The notes under the pieces were generated by a model that saw nothing but the letters and a program-made list of their open reading frames with translations, was not told the origin of the DNA and searched no databases. This document shows positions 35,404 to 49,152 of a DNA stretch of 64,000 nucleotides, piece after piece. The stretch is taken from the NCBI GenBank assembly GCA_030533445.1, contig CM060083.1, positions 27,199,666-27,263,665 on the forward strand. Reading direction: 5' to 3'. Positions within the stretch are counted from its first letter, which is position 1. Each line of letters starts with the position of its first letter. The translations under genes were made by a program, and so were the position numbers. This DNA is from Cyprinodon diabolis (lineage: Eukaryota > Chordata > Actinopteri > Cyprinodontiformes > Cyprinodontidae).

Positions 35404-38400
35404 CCCTAGAATGGAAGATCACATTAAAAAGTAACACTTTGTCTTCTCAGTCCACAGAATATTTTGGAAAACTATTGTGCGATTATCAGATTTATTCTTT
35501 TTTGTTTAGATTCTTTTTTTTTCACCCAACACAAGACAGAAATTTGTAGGAAGTTTAAACATTGTAACTCACATGAATGGTTTTTTTCTCCCCTGGATTT
35601 TGCTATTCTTAAACCATAAAACTAACTTTACTGAGATAAGTCACTTACAGTGACAGTTTTGTTGTTTTATGTTTTTTTTTGTTTTTTTTGACACACACTT
35701 TTGAGATATATTCCTATGTTGTAAGAAAACAAACTCCAGTGGTTTGTGTTTAACTTTTTTTTTGAATATTCACTATAAGAATCATTGTTACATGTCTTAT
35801 CCAATTTGGGATAATAGCCCTCATTTCTATTTGCTTGAGACCCAAAACTATAGATATTGCTTCCTGATGGATTTCTAGACTGTTCTTGAATTTGTTTTGG
35901 TAGAGATATGAAATCTCTACCAATATTCATATAGAGATACAGTATGTTGTCAGGCAGATCATCTTTAGGGGATTTCTTAATCTTGCAGATAGGACAGTAA
36001 CCCAGCCTGGGTGTGGACAGAGAAACTGAACATTAAAAAAAATCCTTTTGACGTTTTCTGTGACATATTTAAATTTTTTTGGCTCTCTGAAATGTTTTAG
36101 TATTGACGAAAAAAGTTTAAATAGAATATATTTGTAAGAGGGCAAAACCTTTCTCAAATGATTGTGTCCATGTTAGATTTAGCATAGCTTGCTATTTTTT
36201 TTATGGAAATACCTGTGAACAATAACAGCCCATACAATATCTTTTTAAAGCCTGGTTTAAAGCCAGCTGCATGATGTAGATTTTTAGTTACAGTTTTGGC
36301 CTGACCTGCTGAAGCTCAATGACAGAGAAACACAGAGAGAAGAATTTACAGGTCAGCAGGGCTCACAGCTGAGACTTTATGGCAGGATTTTACACCCTTT
36401 GCGATTTTACACGCAGGCAGAGGACTCATTAACCCTTTCCGGAACAAAGTAGAGTAGGTTATTCTTCCCCTTTCTGCACACGTTCACATTGAGGGAAATC
36501 AGAGAGGCATGCTTTTGACACCTGTATTACACGAGGAGGTAACACGTTTGCCCAGAGCACAAGGCAATTAATCTTGTCAATGTCAAGTGCATTGGGAGGG
36601 AGGATGAAACAAAGATTTGACCTGATTGACTATGAAAAGGTCTCTCATTCAAGTCCTGTTGGGAGAGCGGAGGGTTACAGGGGAAAGCGTTTGGCACATC
36701 CAAGGACAGATGCACAAAGCTTTGATTTATCTGTCTGACTCTCGTCCCTCCCATTGAGGCACAATTTTCCTACATCTGTGAGTGTCCAGAATAAACATGC
36801 ATTAATTGGCCAATTAATTACAGGAATGAATAAAGGTAGCAATACTTTAATAGGGCCACTTTGATTGCACCTTGTTCTTTGACTCCTACTATGTCTGTGT
36901 GTTTATGTTTGTGTGTGTGATTCTTGTGTTGGTTTAGGTGGGACAAACTGATGCTCAACAAGGGGTAATATAGGTCAACACCCCCTCCGAGTATTACATA
37001 GACCTGCTATCGCTGGCCTGAGCACAGTTCTCCTACACACATATAAAGCCTTACCTATAATTTTACCTGAATGGAGAAGCACAGCAAGTAATCTTTGGAT
37101 GCATGTCACATTGGTATTGATCTTTAACAAGGTCCAGATAGTCAAATATATGTCTTGAATTTCCTCATTGTATTTAAACATTGGTTTCAGACAAGCCATG
37201 CTTAAGAAATATGTAACAAACAAGATCAGGTAAACAAAACATATACACAAAAATATATATTTCCACACACTGGAAGTGATCTGGAAAAAAATCAGCCTGG
37301 GAATGTACATTCCCTAAATCTAGAAGTAGAGTATGAAACTTAGGAATAAGTAGATACTGTCTGAGTAACTTCACATTTACATGCTTAATTTAATAATGCA
37401 GGTATGTGTCACATGAAATTTAAACTGAATAAACATGAATATGGTACTGAAAAAATTCACAAATACTTTTATTTGAAATAAAACAATTTATTATAAAATC
37501 AATTCAGCTTCATGTTAGAAATATTTAGTGATTCATAAGTTAAAATGGACCAAAACAAAATTTAAAAATCTTTAACAGAGGTAGATTAAATATTTTTTTG
37601 GAAAATAATATTTCAATGAATGTTTTGCCTCATTAGAAATCTATAACCATTTACATAATTGATTTTAATGTCATGATTATCACTGAGTTAATAACAGAGC
37701 AGAGTTAAGAAATCTTAACACTTTATCAATGCCAGGGGATCCATACAGTCAACAGACAGGTGGTTGTCTCCGAAAGAATTTCCAGGTTAATCAATTGCTA
37801 ACAATTTGTTGGATTTCTTGGCTTCAAAACTTCACAAAATGACCATTAGTCAACATGAAACTACCATTAAAGTTTACAGAAATGCTGGCAGTGTGTTACT
37901 GACAATACTGGAGCAAATAGGATGAATAAGATAAAACTAGAAGATTGAAGGAAATTCATTTTAAATAACTGTATGGTACCACTTTAGCATTTTAGTGTTG
38001 TCTCCATCAGCGGTAGGCTTCTCCTGTGCTGTCCTTACCTCAGGGACCATCAAGGAAAGAGTAGCCGGAGTCACTTAAAATCTCTCCTGTCTCTCTGGTT
38101 CCAGTTATTCTTGAAAAACTCAGAGAAAGAGCGATGTAGAGAGCTTGTTTCTCTGCCTACTGCCGTGTTCATTGGTTGCATCGGAAACAGACCATACCTA
38201 ATTTTGGATCAAATTTTAAACAGTGTCATGCCATGTAAGCAAATGGGACTTTCTGTGAGAGACCTCTCCTGTGTAGTCTTAGGTCAGGGGATAAAGTGGG
38301 TTTGATTCCTAAGAGAATGGCTTTTTATATGGAGACTCCAGGATGCTCCTCCTTTGTGAAGGTCCTAAAAAGGGATGATTTCACCTACTGTCTTAAAACA

Positions 38401-41092
38401 CAGAGTTTTACCAGTTCAGTACTATGACCCATAATCCACATCCCATCCCATGTTTATCTTCACCTCCTGCTTTTAAGGCACAATAGTAATCAAACAATCA
38501 TTATAACATGTATGCTAAAATAGATATCAGTAAATTGATATAATCAAGCCTTATAAAGGTTCAAAAAGGCAATAATGTTAACAAGATGCAGAAAAGAGAA
38601 AACAAGTTAACTGTAGGTTTCTGGGAGCTCACAGCTTCTTTTACTTTTTCCAAATGTTTTCACCATTGCTTTAATGCCCCACAGGTCAAATTTATTGTAA
38701 AGGCATTTTGTCAAACATGGTCTGTTAAGCAAAATTGAATTAGTGAAATTTGTCAAAAAGTATAAAGTAATAAAGCATTTTTTGTTATCTAGACAGCAGA
38801 AGCCTAATGGCTACAGGCTTTTGGGAAAGCTAAAGCAATACTCCCAGTCACTTTAAAGAGAATGCCTGATTTTAAAAAGGGAATACCTTCAAACAGACAT
38901 TTTTTTTTATTCGAGATGCTTTGATTGGAGCCACCATCAAGTAATCTCTGTTTGTGTCAGTAGTTTTCCCCCAAGTCGGTCAAGGGTAGAGAGGAAGGCA
39001 TTGAAAAGCAGAATATTGCAAGGGGAATGGAAGCTGAATGTGGAGGAGATGTAGCCCTGAATGCTGCAGAGCACAGAGGCGTGGTAGTGGGAGGCTGCAT
39101 CACTTACAGCCCCGTTACAGCCTGCCATCCATATTCGGATTTTTCACACTGTCACCCTGCCTGCAACCAATTTAAATACATCCATCTGTGTCCACTTTAA
39201 TGGAATGTAAGGAAGCAATGCATTGGCAGTGGCCTGATATCATAGACATGGTGCTGTCTGGGACCTTTTTGTAATCTGTTTTGCTTGGTGATTTGAAGCG
39301 TAGGACTTGCTGTGAACCTCAGAACATATACAGAGCGCCCTGTGGATCACTGACCTTAAATATTTGGCTTGTAAAATGAATCAGGGTTTATTCAAAGTGC
39401 ATTTTCTCCGCAGTCGTTAGATGTTGTCGTCATAAAACACATAGTATCTGTAAACACAGGATGCAAGCAATCTGGTGAACATGAATGGTGTAGCCAAATG
39501 TCCAAATGAGACTGTAAAACTGTGAAACAGCCAAGAATAATAACAGCATCCGGCGGGGAATGTGAACATTGAAAAAGCATAGCTGACCCAGTAAGGAAAC
39601 GATGCTATAGTCACCAGCTTGCACTGAAACACTGTTCAGACATTAAACTGTTGGGGGGGGGCATAGAGCTCATAGTTAAATATAGATTTATCATCTCTTC
39701 CTCGCCACATAAAGATGCAAATTCATATTGTAAAGCAGGCTTCTTTCCACTCCTTAGGAGACGTTAAAAATCAATGAGCTCTTAAAACTCATGGTTGAGG
39801 ATGTGGTAGAAACGAGGCTGTTGTAAAGAGATGTATTCAGGCTCCCTTAGGAACTCTACGGTTCGATTTCCATAGACATCTACTGTCTGTGCTTCCTGTG
39901 TTTGCCTTAAGCTTTAGTGTTTTCACACAGGATACTGGTTAGTAGCAGGAGGGTTTGTTGAAAATGCTCTTTAATTTTTATTTGAACCACCAATGCTGTA
40001 GTTGTTTACCCTTGTTCTGTCACCTCTGTCCCCTTCTATTGTGTGACAGCTGAAAAGACATGTAAGGCTGAATGGGAATTATTTTCTCACTGTCATACAG
40101 CTCCTTGTCTTGTTTTTGTTTCCTTCTTCTCATCTTTGTAGGCCCTCAAAAAATCCCCTTTACAGTATTCAATGTCTAATTGCCAGACTGCCTAATTAGG
40201 GATGTTACCCAACACACATCACACATTCATGCATCGAGGACATCCATCCTCTCTCAAAGAGAGCTTACAGGCTCGCTGGCTGCATAACCTCCCATGCCAA
40301 AATTTGTGATGAAACCAGTTTGCCATCTAGTGGCCCTTCTGCTAATAGCATTTTTGTTCTACTGTGTCTGTGATTGAGTCTCTGTTAGAGAGAGCCTTCA
40401 TGGAAAGCTTCAGCCAAGGGACTATAGGTGCAATCTTGGCCAGCTGAGCTGTGTCTTAAGTCGGCTGCAGTGTCAGGCATCTCTTTATACTTCCCTGAAT
40501 ATTTAGATGGCTGGGAGTTAAAGAGCGCATTGTGTGCCAGTCAGAATGGTGAAAAATGCTAAGCTGCATTTGAGTCCCTGCCAGGCAGCTGTCGGCTTTG
40601 CCGTTCTCTTCCTGCCCCGGCCGCTCCTCTTAACCCTCAGTAAACAACTGGAACAAATCCTATTTTATTGCAGCTTTAACCAAGTGTGAGGGATCTCTGC
40701 AAGCTCCAGTGCCTAGGCTTTTTCTAAGATTGTGCAGTGTCCTAAGATGGCTTTCGGAGAGTGCAGTCAGGAGTTGGAAATTTGCACTATGTGCCTCTAA
40801 TTGGATCTCTAATAACAGGTGCACCCGTGGTCTGTGTAGTGTCCGTTGTGCAATTTCAGTAGTATGATTTGTTTTTACCCTAGAAGCATGGATATCGAAT
40901 TAGACTACAAAATTGGCTTTAGTCCTGATTTTAACATTACACACTATATACTGTGGCAGGATTGTTGTACCTTCCTTTAGATGATTACTAATGTTTTGTC
41001 ACTTATGCCCAATCTAATTAGTATTTACACAATGAAAGCGTTTTGTTTTTTTAAGTTGGGTAATTTCAGACAAACTTGGGCAAAAGAAGTCA
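35404..41092. other. Giant intron 4, long repeat-poor stretch
   Basis: Nearly 5.7 kb with no recognised mobile element, unusual for this window, and with less simple sequence than elsewhere, notably 36300-36900 and 38900-40850. It includes the palindrome at 36801. It is a candidate place for conserved regulatory DNA, which would need comparison with other fish. Confidence 0.45.
36801..36818. promoter_or_regulatory. Perfect palindrome of homeodomain-type sites
   Basis: ATTAATTGGCCAATTAAT is an exact 18-bp palindrome made of two inverted TAATTGG/CCAATTA half-sites, as homeodomain proteins and CCAAT factors recognise. It sits in a non-repetitive part of the 25-kb intron. Any enhancer function is inference. 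Confidence 0.3.
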
Positions 41093-41604
<512 letters not shown>

Positions 41605-42727
41605 AGAAAAATTTCAAACCTTCTTTTGGAAAGCAAGCTTGTATGAATTCGCAATAATTCTCCACTTTATGTTTAACCCAGTGCTATACAGGTTTATGTT
41701 TATAAGACTGTGTTAGCAAAATATTTCATACAGGGTTGTTTAAGCTGTTATGGTTGGAGTGTAATTACAGTATATGAATGTTTAAGGATATAAATTATTC
41801 TAATAGTGCTAAACAGACACCAGTGTTGCTTGTGTTTAAATTGCTGCTAATTGATTAATGTTTTTTGTTTTTCCAGCACCAAAGGTCTGATTTAAACAGA
41901 GGCTGATGAGGGTCTTATGGAGACCAAGAAGAGGCAAAATATTGAAAATCTTGCAAGGTTACTGTAGTGCAGCTGTGGGATGCTGTGTTTTTTACAATCA
42001 GTGCTGGAATACAGCAGAAGACCTAAGTTGAGAGTTCTCATCCACCTACAGTATATTGAGGTTTTCTCTCTTAGGGGAGGGGAAAACCACAGGTATTAAA
42101 TGAAGTTTTAAATCCCCTGACTTAGAGTTTAGTTTTTTATATTTCTCTCAGTCTGCACATTTGAAGAAAGAGAAGAAATGTCCAAAACATCCTGTGTAAA
42201 TGTTTTGTATGTTTCAGAATCTTAATGTCAAAAATATTAGGATTAGATAAGCTAGTACTGTGTTCGAAACAAAAAAAAATGAATGTGGAGTATGAAATGA
42301 ATTGCCTTATAATTAAAATAAAATTATGAAAAAAATTAAGTACACACTTCGGACAATTTTAGCAAATTTTTAGTCAAGACTTTCAGCATTGATTGCAAAA
42401 ATGGTGGCTCTCTGCTACAGCAGTGGGATATCTCTTAAATATTGCTTCTGCCATTTTCATCATATGCCTAGTTTGACAGGAAAGCGGCAACAATATTGTT
42501 CTCCAATATAACTAAAACGTCTGATTGCATCCCACTCACACTGGCTCACTGTCTCTACTTTTCCAACTGCATATTTTTATTTTGGTTTTTTATCTTCAGT
42601 TTAGTTTTTTTCACATTTTTTTCCTTCTTCATTATAAAACATGTTTATGTTTATTTCTGTTTGACCTCTACTTCCATTTTGGCTTAATTTCAGTTCTCAG
42701 CAACAACAATGCCCTTTTTTGACACAG

Positions 42728-42751
42728 ATTGTAAAAAAAAAAAAAAAAAAA
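42728..42751. repeat. Poly(A) tract
   Basis: A run of about 20 A residues after GATTGTAA. No retroelement body is evident to its left on the plus strand, so it is annotated only as a homopolymer. Confidence 0.9.
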
Positions 42752-43084
42752 ATCCTGCTCTTAAAGCTGTTTGTTTAACCGCTGTGGGTTACAGTCATAG
42801 AAAAAAAAAAAGCAACACTTGTTTTCTTCTGTTTCTTATTCATTTGAATGTTTGATACAACTAAAGGTAAATTTGTTTAGACAAATATAATGATAACAAA
42901 AATATCTTATAAAAGTTTATTTGAAGACTTTGTTTTCTTCCATGTTTTCTTGATAATATCCGAAATCACATAAGGTCTTCATGTGCATCAATAGATAACG
43001 AAAAAAGCTTTTAAGGCAGTCCATGTTTTATATTCTGTCTGTTTTAGTCACATACTACTCCCAGGATCAAGTACATGATTGCAT

Positions 43085-43170
43085 GGTGAATGATAAATGG
43101 CCTATACTTTATCAAGTCTGAGGACTCCAAAGCGCTTCGCACCACAATCAGGCATTCAGCCATTCAAACA
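43085..43170 (-). repeat. Interspersed repeat fragment
   Basis: On the minus strand the sequence contains GAAGCGCTTTGGAGTCCTCAGACTTG followed by AGGCCATTTATCATT, a recurrent 3'-end motif of fish retroelements. It is short, without target duplications or frame; class uncertain. Confidence 0.5.
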
Positions 43171-44459
43171 CACACATGAATATTATACATAACCATTGTT
43201 TTTGAAAACAGTGGTGGTCTAATATTTTTGTTTTCCATAACTGTGTAGCAAAGAAGAAAAGCTAACTGGAATTGTTGTTAAAATGCTTTTATTTATCAAA
43301 GAATATAGTATTAGGACATCTGTTTACAGATATATGGATATAAATATTGTGTTTTTTATAGTTAGTTGTCTGCATTGTGATCCTTTGCAGAAGGTTAACA
43401 TGTGTTTGAAGGAACATATATCTTCAAGTCACACAATGATGAGCCACCACCTAGGTCTTTGGCAGTGAAAAAATAACTTTTGTACAACTTTATTAAAAAC
43501 TACAATCCCAGGCCTGGTTTAGCAAAAAAACTCTTGCAGGAAAAACCATTATATGACTTTACTTTTAAGACCAACGCTGCTGTTACATGAAATTTAAATA
43601 ACTTTTTTGCCTTTGTTTTACTTGAAACTATTCTACTTTAATTTCAGTCCTGAATGGTTAGAACAGATTTAAGATTGGAGCATATGGTCCCAAGTTTTCG
43701 CATCAAATGGTGGCTTTGATAAAAAGCCCAAGAGGATTAAAAGCGTCAAAAATATATTCTTTCGATTTTTCAGCCCCTTGCAATATTGGAGCAGGCAAAC
43801 ATTTTAAAAAGGAAATAAACAAATTACAGGCTGTGCAGTGGCAGTTATTCCCTAAATTTGTGAGTGCTAGAAAAGAAATTCACATTTCTACAGCCTTTAT
43901 ATCTATATTTGAATCAAAATGTTTTGTAACACAAGAAAGGAAAAATGTCTAGGTCTGCTAAATTATAATAAACTATATTTCTTTCTGTTTTGTGAAGAGT
44001 TTACCCCTTGAGTTGTTACTTTATACTTCATATTATATAAATAAACACAGCTGCCACATAAGATGTAAACAGTTTAAAAAAAACATCTACAAAAAGGCTC
44101 AGGTGGCTTTTAAACATGTCCCTAAGGCAGGCAGGACTCAGTTCGCTCACAAAAAGTAGGGTGGCATACAAGTTTTTTCAGTCAAGAAAAGTTCATGTCT
44201 CCCAGAACATTAAGAGTTGTGCTAAACATTTTTTAAATCAGACACATAGACAAAAGCAGTGCAATAGTTACTAACATGTACATTTTAAGGTAACACACAA
44301 GTTTAAAATAATCATCTAGTTCTCCTCGTATTGGTATGTCTTATATCTAAATGTGGTTCTGTGTTGATCATTTCCTGTTGCTGCCTAAGTTTATCTGTTG
44401 ACCCTATTTGATAAGTTTGGTTATAAGGTGATCAAATGGGTGGTTGTGGTGCATCTGTT

Positions 44460-44493
44460 GTTCCTTAAGGCGATATGCAGCGCCTTAAGGAAC
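44460..44493. other. 13-bp stem hairpin
   Basis: GTTCCTTAAGGCG and its exact complement CGCCTTAAGGAAC flank an 8-base spacer. The arms are GC-containing and stable compared with the surrounding AT-rich intron. Confidence 0.85.
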
Positions 44494-45669
44494 ATGTTGA
44501 CATTTGGGATAAAGATTAGGAAGTCATCATAAAGGAGTGCCTCTGCTGTGTGTCACTCGCTGTTACTGTTGACTTTGCACTCAGATTGAGGTTTGTGTTG
44601 CAGGACTGAGCAGAAGCCCTTTGCTGTTGGTTCCTTTATGCTTTTTCAATTCATCAATAAGCTGGAGCCAAAGACTCGGTTCTGCTTGGATCATGTTGGA
44701 AGTTCAAACTCTGTCAGTCTGCATGAGACCTCTTTACTTTCAGCTCAGATGTGTGCCAATTTTAGCTTTAGCTTGTACAGTAGTCGCATTGATTCCTGTA
44801 ATCTATATTTTCACATTGCATTGCCAGTTTTTATAGAGGAACAGATAAGTACTTAATGGGAATACAGGATTCATCCTTTGATTCAACTTTGATTTACGCA
44901 GAACGATGGTTCATCTGAAACTCTGACTTCTCTGAACGTCCTTTAGTTTTTCCAACTCCTTCCCATCTCTCCAGCAATCATGTCCTTCCTTGCTATTCAC
45001 CATCTAAACCTCCATCTAATCTACTGCAGTGACCTGAAGGAGGGCTTCACACTGCAGCGCTCAAATAATAATCAAGCTCTAGGATGTTGTCAAATTTATA
45101 GGACACTGAGCGTTGCATGGCAACAGAGATTGTCAGGGTGATTCAACAGACACTGGAGGTTGAACAAAGAAAGAAAAAGGCTAAGTGACAGAAAAACAAG
45201 GAAAGAAAGGTAAGGTACAAGAAAAGCGGCTGACACAGAGAGGATGGAAATTGGAATTTAAAAACCAATTGCTTTCACAATAGGGGAAAATGGGACCTGA
45301 ATAATCAGAACATAATGAAATAAAGTTAAAGTTGTGTAAGCCACCAGAACGGATTCCTAGGCACCAACTTTTATTTCGTGGTAAGCTAAAGCATGCTTTA
45401 CCTTTTTGCTAACTTTACTGCAGCCATATAAATAATTTTTCTTAGATTTTACAAATATTGAAGGATCAAAGTTTTCTTCTAATTAGTTTTATTGTAACAA
45501 TATTCTTTCTGTCACAGCTACCACATTATCTCACATTTTTATATCTTACTTTTGTGACAGGGTTCAAATCTTTGTTTTCAATGTCCTTTTCATCCTTGTT
45601 GCCTAGTGACTGCATTTGGGCTTCAGTGCATCTCAGGTTTTTGCCTTTTTTACGGAAGTTAAATCTAGT

Positions 45670-46000
45670 TTTAAAAAAAAGGAGTAAGCAAGTAAATAAT
45701 GCAAGCCAATATATGAGTCTGTGATAAATTAGTAATAGGTAAGAAATTTTTTTGCATATAAGTAGGTTGTTAATAAGTCAAATAAATGATAGTTAATTCT
45801 AGATCTAAGCAAGTAATAATCTTAAATATAATAAGTAAGCAGTTAAAGAAGAAGTAATCAAGGAAAAACATATGTAAGGATATAATTAGTAAGCAGATGA
45901 GAAGAAACATACATTTATATAGTGTGTTAGTTGCTAAGTAGGTAAAAGCTAAGTCAAGCTAGTCAATAATAAGCATAGTATGATCAAACTAAGTGAAATT
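45670..46000. repeat. Degenerate TAAG-rich array
   Basis: This stretch has many TAAGTA, TAAGCA and AAGTAA words at irregular spacing, for example GTAAGCAAGTAAATAATG, AATAAGTAAGCAG, GCTAAGTAGGTAAAAGC. Weak echoes occur at 46620-46670. It looks like a decayed tandem repeat of a short TAAG-based unit. There is no coding frame. Confidence 0.5.
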
Positions 46001-49000
46001 CTGGTGGTCATTAGGCATGTTTTGTGGTGGCCTTGACTTGGACGATTTAAAATTTGTACACAGGCAGTCAAATTGTTTTAATCGCCAGAACACATCTACT
46101 TTGCTCTATAATAAGATATATTTTTACAAAGCATTTTTTTTCCTGTAAACGTACACATGTATAATAATATATGTGTGTGGTGTATGTTTTTGATAAATAG
46201 CATACCATAGCATGACCGGAAGGTAAAACCCCTTACAGTAAGAGTGCAGAATGGGTGGGGTCTGCAGAGATGTTAGCTGCCCTTTTCCTGACGTTAGACC
46301 TGTACAAGTCCCAGATGCATAGAAGGTCAACCCAATGATCTTCTCTCCAGACCTAATTATTCTTGGTAGTTGAGACCTGTCCCGTTTAGTATATGAGCCA
46401 AACCATGCGATGATCTAGAAGCACAAAACACCCATCCATCACTGTGGGAGTATATATATGAATATAAAGCTTTGTGATTATGATGGTGGGAGGTGTGAAT
46501 GGCAGCTTTTCATACCTGTACTAGAAGCTGCTAAGATGCTCTTTTTTTTTGGAAGGGAATTCTGTTTTTAGCTTAAAATAGAATCAAATTTAATTTAATA
46601 TAAAAGAGTTATCTAACATCTAAGTAAGCCAGTGATACATAACCAAACCATAAATAAGCAAATAATGTGAAAGTATAAAGATTTCCAGGTGGTTACAGTC
46701 AATTGTATGCGAATAGCAATGACAGCCTCAGTCAAATCTTTTCTTGTAGCTTTGCTTTATTTGAATGCTTCCCATTTTAACCCTAACAGATTATTCTGAA
46801 AACAGTTATCTAAATATGAGACTAAAACAGAGAAACGATCTAATGAAAATGTTTAAAGACTAAAAAAATATATATATATATTAACTGTATTAACAGCGTT
46901 TCAACAATAATTTCCAAGCAAAAAATCCACAAGGTCATATTTTGTGTAACAATGTTGTGAATTATCCTTTTTGTTACAGTACATTAAGATTAACTTATCT
47001 TTGGTTACCTGATTGTCAAGCAAATTAACCAGTCTGACTTCTATAAAAGTCAAGAAAATAATTTGTGTAGTATCTTTGTGTAAATATTTTTTAATGCACC
47101 TAAAGATTTTAAAGAGAGCGTATTAGAGAACAGGTTTTCTCAGATGAACAAATCCAAAACTCCTCATTAAAAACCAAATATATTAAAAATGTAACAATGT
47201 AAGCAAAGCTCATGCCATGTTGATCTCAGTTCGTTTGATGAGAAGTGCAGAGCCATTATTTGTTCTTATCATTGAACGTGAATAAATTGACATAAAATCT
47301 GCGTTTACTTTGGTGTTAAAAAGGATTTTAAGGGCAAGTGTTGGGGAATAATTCTGAAAACTGCATAATTCATGACCTGCTTGGAATTATAGCACATGAA
47401 ATATTCATCAGGTAAATTACTTATCTGTGTAATCTGCTTTTGTTGTTGTGTTAGGAGGAGGAAAGGGCAGCAGTGGGGAGTGAGTTTCTTTTTCCTTTAC
47501 TAAACCATAGCAGTGACTCAGGGTCTACCTGTTAATTATCTCCAAAGTAGAAAGAAAAATCAGTCTTTCACCATAATGCTATCTTGTGAAAAAAAAAGAC
47601 CTTCAACACAAAAAGTCTGTTTTGAATGCACATGTTACACCCACATGCAAAAGCATCTATTGACTGAGCACTAACCCCCTGTTCTTACAGCTCTTTTTTG
47701 CACCACAAACTGAACAGGGCCGTCAAAGAGACTACTCAGGTGTTTTATAATAGCAGCCATATGAAGCAAAAAGATTACACGGTTTGAAGATGCTGCTTCT
47801 ACGCATCAAGGAAATTTGACTTTTGCCAGCTCTTCTCCCATTTATGTTCACATTTAAGCCTCCAAACTGAGGCATTAGAGGTGCATTAACTCCACTGATC
47901 AAAAGATAGTGGGCAGGGCTTTGTTGGTACATCAAACAGCAAGAACAGATGGAAGCACACAGTTCCCTGGAGAAGTCACACATGAGCTCTATTGTGTTGT
48001 TATTAGGGTTAATATTTACATTACTACATCTTCCTTTCTCCCCTTCCCATTATCCTGGTATCTCTGGACTGCAGACATTAAAGTACACATGCAGCCTAGG
48101 AGCCTGTGCACACATGCAAACAGATGATTAAAAGAAGTAGCTTTGCTAAAGAGAAGTTCATTCCCTTGCCTTTGTTGCAGGCAGTCATACACGTCAGGTT
48201 CGACCCAGTTAATCAAAGTGTGCACATGGAGTGTCAGAGAAAAGATTCGGGGGCGTCACTTTGTGATTCTCAACTTTTCTTTCAGCAGCCAGAGAGCTTA
48301 GCTTTTCACATATCCACACTGCAGCTAACTCTGCAGAGGAAAGAAGTGTTTTTGCGTCACCCGCACATACAGTAGGAGAGAAACACAATGTCACATTGCC
48401 TTCAGATGATGAAACTCATACTAGAAAGAGGTAATGGCTTATAGTCCCAGTAAATGCCTAAGTGTTGTATCATCCTTTTACCATCCAACTCTGCAGTGGG
48501 TTGGTATTAGTTGGATGTGATTTTACAAATTTCCTGCCATCAAAATTCCTGGAACCTGCTAGTGTGATCCAAATATCCTACAGGGCTGTGCAGATAAAAA
48601 GAGGGTTATCTTATTTTCACATGCATGCAATCTATTGATGTAACAACTCACTCAGCTTGACCTCAGATAGCATTAGATGTCAGATAGTATTAGACAGCAT
48701 AAGATGTATTATTTCTTTAACATTTTTTTATGATTATTTTTGTTGAATTTCATGATTCTAAAGTTAACGAAAAACTGAGGTAAATGATGTCTTGCAAACC
48801 CTGTTTTGTGATACACTGCAGCACTGTCTAACTTGTCCTGTTTGTTCCTCCGGTTGATTGATACATTGAGAGAATCCCACAGCTAGGAAGGAGGCAGTAA
48901 ACCAAACGAGGGAACAAAGAGTAGTGGGCCACACGGGGTGCACCAATTAAACTGTTTACTTGTTCTTAATTAAAAGTGAATTAGAGAATGCGACAGGAGT

Positions 49001-49110
49001 TGCTGTCTAGCCCTATTTGCTGGCAGCATCCCTGTCTTGCTGCACCTGTTGTCGTACATCCACTCATCTTATGCTCACTTTTTTCTTTTTCTCTACAATG
49101 TCGTCCTCAG

Positions 49111-49152
49111 GGAAAGAGAGGAAAGCCTGGGGAGCCTGGACCAAGAGGCCCT
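49111..49152 (+). CDS. Collagen helix exon 5 (42 bp)
   Basis: The exon encodes GKRGKPGEPGPRGP, with a strong pyrimidine tract and acceptor TCCTCAG, and a consensus GTAAGT donor at 49153. Four full triplets are followed by Gly-Pro only. Because the next exon begins with Gly, the join reads GPRGP-GPL, losing one residue of the register. The sequence is basic and proline-rich. This is one of the most secure exons by composition. Confidence 0.92.

Larger units (their letters stand above)
41605..49110. other. Giant intron 4, distal part
   Basis: Apart from the listed repeats and hairpin, no gene is seen. Several 60-90 codon frames at 44593-44856 and 47909-48375 lack motifs and splice context. Confidence 0.5.
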
